The notes below the pieces were generated by a model. It saw nothing but the letters and a program-made list of their open reading frames with translations. It was not told the origin of the DNA and made no database searches. A stretch of 64,000 nucleotides of DNA from Mycolicibacterium litorale (lineage in GTDB: Bacteria; Actinomycetota; Actinomycetes; Mycobacteriales; Mycobacteriaceae), in assembly GCF_014218295.1 (NCBI RefSeq), contig NZ_AP023287.1:3658001-3722000 (forward strand), read 5' to 3'. This document shows positions 48,424 through 55,757 of the stretch, in pieces. The translations under genes were made by a program, and so were the position numbers. The first letter of the stretch is position 1; every line of letters starts with the position of its first letter.

Positions 48424-49035
48424 TCACACGGGGTCGAAGGACGAGATCAGCCAGGTGCCGTCCACCTTGGTCATTCCGACCTTGATACTGCTCGAGGCGA
48501 ATGCGCCGTCCGGGTTCTCGGTGCTGGTGGTGGCCTGGTTGACGAACAGCAACGCGACCGCCGACTCCGGCGTGATCTCCGACATCGCGGCCTGCGCGAC
48601 CGTCGCCTCGGTCTTCACCGACTTCTGTTTGGCAGCCGGCGCGACCACTTTCTCGGTGAAGTCGGTGTAGTAGTCCAGGAAGTCACCGGTGAGCCGCGAC
48701 TTCGCCGTCGCAAAATCCGCGTCCAGCGTCTCGGGCGCATAGGACAGCAGCGCGACCGTACCGTCCCTGGCCGCATCGAGCGCCACCCGGGACGCGTCGG
48801 CGTCGGTCTGCTCGTCGACTCGGTACTGGAAGAAGTACAGCCACCCGGCCGCGGACGCCGCCGCGAGGACGACGGCTACCGCCGCGACGGGGACGATCCA
48901 CCGGCGCGCACGGCGAGCGGGCCGGGCCGGTTCGGCCGGTTCGGCCGGTTCGGCCGGTTCTGCCGCGGATTGCTCGGTCTCGTCGACGTCGGCCTGCGAG
49001 TTGTCGTCGGCTTGCGAGTTGTCGTTGTCGGTCAC
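48424..49035 (-). CDS. Orphan Mce-associated membrane protein (Omam), shorter member
   Basis: A 203-residue protein: an acidic N-terminus with repeated Ala-Glu-Pro, one transmembrane helix (WIVPVAAVAVVLAAASAAGW, residues about 46-65), and a periplasmic beta-rich domain of the Mas/VirB8-like type (RVALDAARDGTVALLSYAPE...DFLDYYTDFTEKVVAPAA). Size and pairing match Rv1362c. Orphan Mas proteins stabilise MCE lipid transporters. The GTG start overlaps the stop of the companion gene (GTGA), so the two are co-translated. Confidence 0.87.
   Translation of the reverse strand: MTDNDNSQADDNSQADVDETEQSAAEPAEPAEPAEPARPARRARRWIVPVAAVAVVLAAASAAGWLYFFQYRVDEQTDADASRVALDAARDGTVALLSYAPETLDADFATAKSRLTGDFLDYYTDFTEKVVAPAAKQKSVKTEATVAQAAMSEITPESAVALLFVNQATTSTENPDGAFASSSIKVGMTKVDGTWLISSFDPV
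48927..48962 (-). repeat. 9-bp tandem repeat coding Ala-Glu-Pro units
   Basis: About four copies of a GGTTCGGCC unit encode repeated AEP in the acidic N-terminus of the shorter Mas protein. Exact units imply recent expansion. Confidence 0.7.
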
Positions 49036-49901
49036 GGCGCGAACTCCACCTTCGACATCTTGATCCGGTCACCGTCGCGGACCACGTCCACGATCAGCCG
49101 CCAGGTGCGGGGGTCCTGCTTAGCACCGGTCTCGTTGGTGATCCTCGAGGTCGCCGCGACCAGCACCACCGCCGAGTCGTCGGTCATCGACTGCACTGCG
49201 GTCGCGTTCACGTTGGCCTCGGTGATCACCTTCGACCGCTCCGCCACCGTGGTGAAATCCTGGGCGCTGGCTTCGAAGTCCTCTTTGAACTGCCCGGCCG
49301 CGTTGTCGATGATGCGCTGCACGTCGTCCTTGGCGGTGCTGAAGTTCAGCGACATCAGCGTGACGACGCCCTGTCGTGCGGCCGCAGCGAATTCGGCGGC
49401 ACGCTGCTGTTCGGCCTGCGCCTGACGGTGGTGGACGACCATCAACGCGCTGAGGGCCAGCAGGGCGATGGTGGCGACCGCGGCGAAGCCGACTCCGAGC
49501 GCCCGCCACCGCACCCGGCGGGGCCGCGGGATCCGTCGGCGGACCGGCGCGGCGTCGGACTGTCCCTGCTCCCCGGCGTTGTCGTCGACGGTCTCGACGG
49601 TCTCGACAGTCTCGGCGTCGTCGACCGTGGCGGAATCGACGGACTCCGTGGTGACCGGCGTGGCCTCCGGCGCCTCGACGCGGGCCTTCTCGGCGACCGC
49701 GGCCTGCGCCTCCCGGCGCAGGCGCAGGGCGCGCGCACGCGCGCGGGCGGCCGACGCGACGGCCTCCGCCTCGGCGGCCTCGGCCTCGGCTTCCTCGGCG
49801 CGGGCCAGTACGTCGTCGATGGCGGCGAGATCGGCGTCGGCGGTCGGGTCGTCGACCCGGTCCCCGTCGAGCACCGATGAGGGTCGCTTGCGGAAAGCCA
49901 C
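49032..49901 (-). CDS. Orphan Mce-associated membrane protein (Omam), longer member
   Basis: A 289-residue protein: residues about 20-75 are an Ala/Glu coiled-coil (DDVLARAEEAEAEAAEAEAV), then an acidic linker, one transmembrane helix (GVGFAAVATIALLALSALMV), and a Mas-type exported domain (GVVTLMSLNFSTAKDDVQRI). It corresponds to Rv1363c by layout and partner. The GTG at 49901 has AAGGAGG four bases upstream; an earlier ATG at 49946 lies in an operator-like palindrome and is rejected. No mce genes are adjacent; the nearest MCE gene is 14 kb away. Two palindromes lie in front. Confidence 0.87.
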   Translation of the reverse strand: MAFRKRPSSVLDGDRVDDPTADADLAAIDDVLARAEEAEAEAAEAEAVASAARARARALRLRREAQAAVAEKARVEAPEATPVTTESVDSATVDDAETVETVETVDDNAGEQGQSDAAPVRRRIPRPRRVRWRALGVGFAAVATIALLALSALMVVHHRQAQAEQQRAAEFAAAARQGVVTLMSLNFSTAKDDVQRIIDNAAGQFKEDFEASAQDFTTVAERSKVITEANVNATAVQSMTDDSAVVLVAATSRITNETGAKQDPRTWRLIVDVVRDGDRIKMSKVEFAP

Positions 49902-49935
49902 GCGACCTCCTTGTCCGTTGAGCTCTCGATGCAAT

Positions 49936-49950
49936 GAGAATGCCATTACC
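49936..49950. promoter_or_regulatory. GAGAAT-family operator A
   Basis: GAGAATGCCATTACC is an imperfect palindrome 35 bp before the Mas pair and belongs to the GAGAATGnCATTCTC-like motif seen at five promoters here. Confidence 0.6.
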
Positions 49951-50014
49951 TGTTCAGGATATCGCCGCGACGATACCTCATGTCCGAATCGGTGCAGAAG
50001 GGCGTTTTGCCAGC

Positions 50015-50029
50015 GGAAATGTCATTTCC
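50015..50029. promoter_or_regulatory. GAGAAT-family operator B
   Basis: GGAAATG-T-CATTTCC is a perfect palindrome with 7-bp arms, 114 bp before the Mas pair and 16 bp after the ligase stop. It differs from the other sites by A to G in the outer arms. Confidence 0.55.
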
Positions 50030-50044
50030 GCGCTGGGCACCCGC

Positions 50045-51514
50045 TCAGTGCAATCGATCCTTCATCACCTTCCCGGTGGCGTTCAGCGGCAGCTCGTCGC
50101 GGAACTCGACGTAGCGCGGCACCTTGTACCCGGCCATCCTGTCGCGGGCCCAGCCAATCAGATCCTCGGCGCTCACACGGGCGTTCGGGTCTTTTCGCAC
50201 GACGAACGCCTTCCCCACCTGTCCGAGCCGTTCGTCGTCCACACCGATCACGGCGACCTGGGCGACGGCCGGATGCTCGAGCAGGAAGCCCTCGATCTCG
50301 GCCGGATAGGCGTTGAAGCCGCCGACGATGAACATGTCCTTCTTGCGGCCGACGATGCGCAGCCGCCCGGCGCCGTCGAGGGTGCCGAGGTCGCCCGTGT
50401 GCAACCAGCCCTCGGCGTCGATGGCTTCGGCGGTCGCGTCCGGATCGTCGAGGTACCCCTGCATGACGCTGTACCCGCGCACCAGTACCTCACCGTCGTC
50501 GGCGATGCGCACCTCGACGCCGTCGCAGGCGGTGCCCACCGTGGTGGCGATGTCGGTGAACGAATCCCCGGGCCGCGACAGCGTGGCCGTGCCCGCCTCG
50601 GTGAGGCCGTAGCCGGTCGCCAGCGTCTGGAACGGCAGTTCCTGCAGGACGCGGCGGACCAGCTCGACCGGGATGTCGGCCGCGCCGGTGACACCGGCCC
50701 GCAGGGTGGCGAGCTTGGCCTTGTCCTCGACCGCCAGCAGCGAGTGGTACAGCGTCGGCGGGCCCGGCAGCATCGTGATGCGCTCGCCTGCGATCAGGTC
50801 CACGACGCGGTCGACGTCGAACACCGCGACCGGCAGCATCGTCGCGCCGCGGATGAACGAGGCGATCAGCCCGGCCTTGTAGCCGAACGTGTGGAAGTAG
50901 GGGTTCACCATCAGATAGCGGTCACCCCGCCGCAGGTCGGCGAGGTCGCACCACTCCCGGTAGAGCCGCAGGTTCTGCCGGTGGTTCATCATCACACCCT
51001 TCGGCCGGCCGGTCGTCCCGGAGGTGAAGATGATGTCGGAGACGTCGGAGCCCTCGACGCGTCGCTCGAAAGGGCCTGCGCTGGAGAGGAAGTCGGATTT
51101 GAGGTCGATGACCGGCGGCACCGGCCCCGGCATCGAGGAGGGCAACGTGAAGTCCTGGTCGAGGAAACCCTGCTGGACGAGCACCGCTTTGGCACCACTG
51201 CGCCCGATGACGTCGGCCGCTTCCTCGGTCTTGAAGCGGGTGTTGACCGGCACCAGCACACCGCCCGCGGTCAGCAGCCCGAAGGCGGCGATGATCCACT
51301 CGGCGGAGTTGGGCGCCCAGATCGCCGCGCGGTCGCCCTTGTCGATGCCGAGTTCGGCGAATGCACCTGCCGCACAGCGGATCCGGTTCACCAGCTGCGC
51401 GAAGGACAGGCGCAGCGGACCGTCGACGACCGCTTCCGCGTCGCCGAACCGGTCCGCTGCGCTGCAGACCATCTCGGGGATGGTCTGCCACTGATCGATT
51501 GCGCCACTTCTCAT
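50045..51514 (-). CDS. Acyl-CoA ligase, FadD3-like
   Basis: A 489-residue AMP-forming ligase that activates a carboxylate to its CoA ester. Motifs in order: P-loop TSGTTGRPKGVMMNH, TGYGLTEAG, GWLHTGDLG, GGFNAYPAEIE and the C-terminal catalytic lysine in NATGKVMKD. Length and sequence style are close to FadD3, which in steroid degradation activates a propionyl side chain; the substrate here need not be a steroid. It lies 46 bp downstream of the amidohydrolase on the same strand, so the two form one transcription unit behind operator C. Confidence 0.85.
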   Translation of the reverse strand: MRSGAIDQWQTIPEMVCSAADRFGDAEAVVDGPLRLSFAQLVNRIRCAAGAFAELGIDKGDRAAIWAPNSAEWIIAAFGLLTAGGVLVPVNTRFKTEEAADVIGRSGAKAVLVQQGFLDQDFTLPSSMPGPVPPVIDLKSDFLSSAGPFERRVEGSDVSDIIFTSGTTGRPKGVMMNHRQNLRLYREWCDLADLRRGDRYLMVNPYFHTFGYKAGLIASFIRGATMLPVAVFDVDRVVDLIAGERITMLPGPPTLYHSLLAVEDKAKLATLRAGVTGAADIPVELVRRVLQELPFQTLATGYGLTEAGTATLSRPGDSFTDIATTVGTACDGVEVRIADDGEVLVRGYSVMQGYLDDPDATAEAIDAEGWLHTGDLGTLDGAGRLRIVGRKKDMFIVGGFNAYPAEIEGFLLEHPAVAQVAVIGVDDERLGQVGKAFVVRKDPNARVSAEDLIGWARDRMAGYKVPRYVEFRDELPLNATGKVMKDRLH

Positions 51515-51560
51515 CGGGCGCGGGGGGCCCGTGATCGTCGCAGCGCGGGTAGCGGGTACG

Positions 51561-52751
51561 TCACGTCGTGACGAGACGTCCCAGATTGCCGCCCATGATC
51601 TTGGCCTGGTCCTCGACCGAGAGGTGCTCGAGTGCGGTCACGTAGTGCGTCGGCTCCGCGAGCCCTTCGGGATGGGGCCAGTCCGACCCGTAGAGCACCT
51701 GGTCCACGCCGATCAGGTTGATCAGGTCGTCGATGCCCTCCTCGTAGAACGGGCTGACGTAGATGCGGTTCTTGATCTCCTCCATCGGATTGCCGAGGAA
51801 CGCCTCGGGGGCCTTCTTGTAGACCTCGGCCATGGAGTCGAGCAGCGGGAACATCCACTTCGACCCGGCTTCCACGATGCCGACCTTGAGCTTCGGGAAG
51901 CGGAACAGCGCACCGTGGATCACCCAGGAGGCCACCGCATCCTGGATCGGGCGCCACTCGTTGAGGATCGACATCGCGTTGGTCTGGAACGGCAGCATCT
52001 CCTGGGCCTTGCCGTCCCACTCGGAGGTGTAGCGCGAGTAGCCACTGTCCGACGAGTGCATGCCGACGAAGATGTCGTGGTGCACGACCCGCTCCCAGAA
52101 CGGATCGAATTCCGGCAGGGCGAAGGATCGCGGGCCGCGGAAGCCGGGCACCGGTGCGGGACGGATCAGGATGGCCCGGGCACCGCGCTTGACCGCCCAT
52201 TCGAGCTCCTCGATCGCCTTCTCGACGATCGGCAGCGTGATGACCGGGGTGGTGAAGATGCGGTTCTGGTAGTTGAAGCCCCAGACCTCGTCCAGCCACT
52301 GGTTGAGCGCGTGGATCAGCACGTGGATCGCCACGGGATCGTCGGACAGCCGCTCCTCGATGAGGCTGGCCAGCGTCGGGAACATCAGGCTGCGGTCGAC
52401 GCCCAGCTCGTCCATCACCTTGATGCGGGGTTCGGGTTCGAAGAAGGCGGGGATGGCCTTCATCGGCTCACCGAACAGCTCGCGCTTGCTCTTGCCGTCG
52501 GGGTTGCCGAACTTGAAGTACTCCTCCCACGCGCCCGGTTTGGCGACGACCGAGAAGGTCGGGTTCGGGATGTAGTTGCTGATCTGACCCTTCAGCGCGA
52601 TCTTCGTCCGGCCGTTGACCTCGACGTACTGGACGACGTCCTTGTACTCCTTCGGGAGGTACTTGGTCATCGCCTCCGGCGGCTCGTAGAGATGGTTGTC
52701 CGCGTCGAACAGCGGAAACGGTATGTCGACCCGGTGCGACAGTTGCCCCAT
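51561..52751 (-). CDS. Amidohydrolase_2 family metal-dependent hydrolase/decarboxylase
   Basis: A 396-residue TIM-barrel protein. DADNHLYEPP at residues 16-25 gives the N-terminal metal ligands and YGSDWPHPEG near residue 365 the C-terminal Asp and His, both typical of the ACMSD/amidohydrolase_2 family. Such enzymes decarboxylate or hydrolyse ring-cleavage products and are widespread in mycobacterial steroid and aromatic gene clusters. The gene is first in the pair with the FadD3-like ligase. Operator C lies 23 bp in front of the ATG, so transcription should be repressed by whatever binds it. The substrate is unknown. Confidence 0.87.
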   Translation of the reverse strand: MGQLSHRVDIPFPLFDADNHLYEPPEAMTKYLPKEYKDVVQYVEVNGRTKIALKGQISNYIPNPTFSVVAKPGAWEEYFKFGNPDGKSKRELFGEPMKAIPAFFEPEPRIKVMDELGVDRSLMFPTLASLIEERLSDDPVAIHVLIHALNQWLDEVWGFNYQNRIFTTPVITLPIVEKAIEELEWAVKRGARAILIRPAPVPGFRGPRSFALPEFDPFWERVVHHDIFVGMHSSDSGYSRYTSEWDGKAQEMLPFQTNAMSILNEWRPIQDAVASWVIHGALFRFPKLKVGIVEAGSKWMFPLLDSMAEVYKKAPEAFLGNPMEEIKNRIYVSPFYEEGIDDLINLIGVDQVLYGSDWPHPEGLAEPTHYVTALEHLSVEDQAKIMGGNLGRLVTT

Positions 52752-52773
52752 GAAACACTCCTTTTCTTATTGC

Positions 52774-52788
52774 GAGAATCGTATTCTC
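52774..52788. promoter_or_regulatory. GAGAAT-family operator C, perfect palindrome
   Basis: GAGAAT-CGT-ATTCTC has perfect 6-bp arms and a 3-bp spacer. It lies 23 bp upstream of the amidohydrolase start and touches the stop of the next ligase. It is the best site of the motif family. Confidence 0.75.
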
Positions 52789-54361
52789 AATTCGCGACGG
52801 CTGCAACGCCCTGCTGTGCGGCGCGGTGCACCTGCTGTCGGATGAGGACCTTCTGCACCTTGCCGCTGGCGGTCCTCGGGTAGTCCTGTCCGTCGGGGAC
52901 ACGGTGCAGTTCCTCGGGCCACTTCTGCCTGGCCACGCCGGCGCGTTCGAAGTGGACCCGTACGTCGTCGAGGGTCGGCATCGCGTGCCCGCTGCGGATG
53001 CGCAGCACCGCGGCGGCGTGCTCGCCGAGACGCGGGTCCGGCCCGGAGACCACCACCGCCTCGGCGACGGCAGGCATGCTCAGCAGCACCTCTTCGACCT
53101 CGAGCGCACTGATGTTCTCGCCGCCGCGGATGATCACGTCGGCCTTGCGGTCGGTGATGGTGAGGTATCCGTCCTCGTCGAGAACGCCGACGTCTCCGGT
53201 GTGGTACCAGCCGTCGTCGTCGAACGCCTTCGCCGTCAGCGCGTCATCGGTGTAGCCGAGGCACAGATCGGGTCCGCGAGACAAGATCTCGCCGTCCTCA
53301 CCGAGCTTGATCTCGACACCGGGCCGACAGTTGCCGTCGGTGTAGAGCCGCTTGGCCTCGGGCGCATCCGGGCCTGATCCCGTGATCGAGGGATGTTCGG
53401 TGCTGCCGTAGGAGCGGAACACGAACAGTCCGAGGTCGGCCAACCGCCGCGTCACGGCCGCGGGAACCGTCGAGCCGCCGAGGCCGACCGTCGAGAAGCG
53501 TGCCACGTGGGCGTCGGTGCAGTCGGGGTGATCGAGCAGGCTGGTGACGAAGTAGGGCGGCCCGCCGCCGATCGACAACCCCTCGGTCTCCATCAGCGCG
53601 AGCACCTTGCCGGGATCCCAGACGTCGCACAGGTCGATCGGCGCGTTCTCCAGCACGGGGATCAGGAACGCGCCGACCATCCCGATGAAGTGCCCGACCG
53701 GTGTGGCCGTCAGTTGGCGGCCACGGTCGGGTGGGTAGTTGGCCAGCAACTGGCGCGTCTCGAATCCCAGGGTCTGGTGGCTGTGGACGACGCCCTTGGG
53801 GTCACGGGTGGTTCCCGAGGTGAACGCGATGAGGGCGGGGCCCGCCGGATCGGTGTGGAGCGTCGCCGACATCGGCTCTTCGTCGAAGAGGTCCTCGAAG
53901 CTGGTCTGCCCGACCAGTCCGACGATCGGGACGTCGGCGCACAGATCCGGCTGAAACGTCATGCGGCCGAACTCCGCCGTGGTGATGAACACCTTCGGCC
54001 GTGCGGTGGCGAGGATGTGGCCGAGTTCCTTGCGGCCGTAGAAGTGCACGATCGGCACCACCACCGCGCCGAGGAACGCCGACGCCCAGAACGTCATCGC
54101 CGCCTCTGCCCAGTTCGGCAGCTGGAAGGCGATGACATCGCCCGGGCCGACACCACGCCGGCGCAGGCCGGCCGCGAGCCGGCGAGCCTGGGCTTCCACG
54201 TCACCGAAGGTGCCGCGGTACGGACGCAGCTCGGAGTGCACGTAGAAGCCTGTGTCCGGCCCCGTCGCCAGATGCCGCGCCAGGAGTTCGCCGAGCGTTT
54301 CGGGCGTCCACCACCCCTCGCGCTCGTACCGTTCGATCAGCTCGACCGGAATGTTGCGCAT
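52787..54361 (-). CDS. AMP-forming acyl-CoA ligase, cyclohexanecarboxylate/FadD-like
   Basis: A 524-residue ligase, sequence-distinct from the neighbouring FadD3-like one. The P-loop is TSGTTRDPKGVVHSH (Arg-Asp in place of Gly-Arg), followed by RSYGSTEHPS, GWYHTGDVG, RGGENISALEVEE and the catalytic lysine in TASGKVQK. It begins MRNIPVELIERYER, usual for ligases that act on cyclic or branched acids. ATG 54361 is used; a TTG at 54382 is possible. It is divergent from the crotonase gene over operator D. Two different ligases imply at least two CoA activation steps. Confidence 0.86.
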   Translation of the reverse strand: MRNIPVELIERYEREGWWTPETLGELLARHLATGPDTGFYVHSELRPYRGTFGDVEAQARRLAAGLRRRGVGPGDVIAFQLPNWAEAAMTFWASAFLGAVVVPIVHFYGRKELGHILATARPKVFITTAEFGRMTFQPDLCADVPIVGLVGQTSFEDLFDEEPMSATLHTDPAGPALIAFTSGTTRDPKGVVHSHQTLGFETRQLLANYPPDRGRQLTATPVGHFIGMVGAFLIPVLENAPIDLCDVWDPGKVLALMETEGLSIGGGPPYFVTSLLDHPDCTDAHVARFSTVGLGGSTVPAAVTRRLADLGLFVFRSYGSTEHPSITGSGPDAPEAKRLYTDGNCRPGVEIKLGEDGEILSRGPDLCLGYTDDALTAKAFDDDGWYHTGDVGVLDEDGYLTITDRKADVIIRGGENISALEVEEVLLSMPAVAEAVVVSGPDPRLGEHAAAVLRIRSGHAMPTLDDVRVHFERAGVARQKWPEELHRVPDGQDYPRTASGKVQKVLIRQQVHRAAQQGVAAVAN

Positions 54362-54434
54362 GTTCCCCAAACCGCATCCCAACTGTCGGCGGCGCGCGGT
54401 GCCCCGCCGCCGTCACCACACCGGCGCCATTGTC

Positions 54435-54471
54435 GGTGATGTTATTCTCCACAACCGAGAATGCCAATACC
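54435..54471. promoter_or_regulatory. GAGAAT-family operator D, probably double
   Basis: One half-conserved site (54435-54449, right arm ATTCTC) and one site GAGAATGCCAATACC (54457-54471) lie 22 bp apart, centre to centre, between the divergent ligase and crotonase starts. The ATTCTC and GAGAAT units also form an inverted pair with a 7-bp gap, the same as at operator E. Confidence 0.6.
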
Positions 54472-54489
54472 GGACCGGGAGAACCGCTG

Positions 54490-55206
54490 ATGGTCGACCT
54501 TGACATCGAGGACGGTCTGGCCGTCATCACCATCGATCGCCCGCACGCCCGCAATGCCATCTCGCTGGAGACGATGGGCCAGCTGGAGAAGGCGCTCGAC
54601 GGCGCCGACGGCGCGCGTGCGCTGGTCATCACCGGGGCGGGCGACCGGGCGTTCGTCTCCGGCGGCGACCTCAAGGAGCTGGCGGCGCTGCGCACCGAAC
54701 CCGAGGCCGCCGCGATGGCCTGGCGGATGCGCGGGATCTGCGACCGGATCGCGGAGTTCCCCGGACCCGTCATCGCGGCGGTCAACGGCCACGCGCTGGG
54801 CGGCGGCGCCGAGGTCGCGGTGTCGGCCGACATCCGCCTGGCCGCCGATGACATCAGGATCGGCTTCAACCAGGTCTCGCTGGAGATCATGCCGGCGTGG
54901 GGCGGTGCCGAACGGCTGGCCGCGCTGGTGGGCAAGAGCCGGGCACTGCTGCTCGCCGGTACCGGCCGCATCCTGACCGCGGCGGAGGCATACCAGCTCG
55001 GGCTCGTCGACCACGTACTGCCCAGGGAGAGTTTCGACGAGGGATGGCGAACCATCGCCCGCTCCCTCGCCGGCCGGCCCGCCGGAGAGATCAAACGCGT
55101 CATCGACGGCGTGCCCGCCACCGAGGCGATCGCCGCGTTCGCCCGGCTCTGGGTCGCCGATGCCCACTGGGCCGCGGCCGAGAAGGTCATGAAGCGCCAG
55201 AAGTGA
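54490..55206 (+). CDS. Crotonase-family enoyl-CoA hydratase/isomerase
   Basis: A 238-residue crotonase-fold enzyme with the CoA-binding SGGDLKELAAL and oxyanion GHALGGGAEVAVSADIRLA. The first catalytic glutamate (GGGAEV) is kept, but the second, normally in QPE, is replaced (FNQVSLEIMP), as in several isomerases, hydrolases and dehalogenases of the family. GGGAGA precedes the ATG at 54490. It is divergent from the cyclic-acid ligase over operator D and 110 bp before the DUF35-thiolase operon. The exact reaction is not determined. Confidence 0.85.
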   Translation: MVDLDIEDGLAVITIDRPHARNAISLETMGQLEKALDGADGARALVITGAGDRAFVSGGDLKELAALRTEPEAAAMAWRMRGICDRIAEFPGPVIAAVNGHALGGGAEVAVSADIRLAADDIRIGFNQVSLEIMPAWGGAERLAALVGKSRALLLAGTGRILTAAEAYQLGLVDHVLPRESFDEGWRTIARSLAGRPAGEIKRVIDGVPATEAIAAFARLWVADAHWAAAEKVMKRQK

Positions 55207-55222
55207 CGGGACGGCCGACTCG

Positions 55223-55250
55223 ATTCTCTCTAGACGAGAATGTCATTTCC
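55223..55250. promoter_or_regulatory. GAGAAT-family operator E
   Basis: ATTCTC (55223) and GAGAATGTCATTTCC (55236-55250) lie 66-93 bp before the DUF35 gene, the first of a six-gene operon. The inverted ATTCTC-7 bp-GAGAAT spacing repeats that of operator D. Confidence 0.65.
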
Positions 55251-55315
55251 CACTAGTGTCACCGTTGTGCAGGCCCGCTCGGGGTGCGGCCTGCCCCGGA
55301 CACGGAGGACGACGC

Positions 55316-55729
55316 ATGGCGAAGGCGCTCGCGCCCGAGATCTCGACCTGGCCCGAGGACCGACCGCAGTTGATCGGCAGCCGCTGCGCACGCTGCGCGG
55401 CCACCACCTTCCCCGTGCAGGAACGCTGCCCGAGATGCAGCGCCGGGGAGATGACGCAGGTGCTGCTGCCCCGGCGCGGCACGCTCGTCGCCTGGACCAC
55501 CCAGGGCTTCCCGCCCGGCCCGCCCTACAAGGGGCCCACCGGTAAGGACTTCGTGCCGTTCGGGGTGGGGCTGGTCCAACTCGACGACGTGGTGCGGGTC
55601 GAGGGGCGGCTGACCGAGAACGATCCCGACAAGCTCGAGTTCGGAATGCCGGTCGAGTTGACCATGGTGCCGTTCACCAAGGACGAGGACGGCGAGGACG
55701 TCGTCACCTTCGCCTTCCAGCCGATCTGA
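55316..55729 (+). CDS. DUF35 zinc-ribbon/OB-fold protein, thiolase partner
   Basis: A 137-residue protein with an N-terminal zinc ribbon (Cys24, Cys27, Cys38, Cys41 in CARC...CPRC) and a C-terminal OB fold. DUF35 proteins bind and complete the active site of SCP2-type thiolases and related retro-aldolases, as ChsH2 does with Ltp2 in steroid side-chain degradation. The thiolase begins 28 bp later. GGAGG sits seven bases before the ATG at 55316. It heads the operon that follows operator E. Confidence 0.88.
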   Translation: MAKALAPEISTWPEDRPQLIGSRCARCAATTFPVQERCPRCSAGEMTQVLLPRRGTLVAWTTQGFPPGPPYKGPTGKDFVPFGVGLVQLDDVVRVEGRLTENDPDKLEFGMPVELTMVPFTKDEDGEDVVTFAFQPI

Positions 55730-55757
55730 GCCGGCCGACGAGAGAAAGAGCCGAAAC

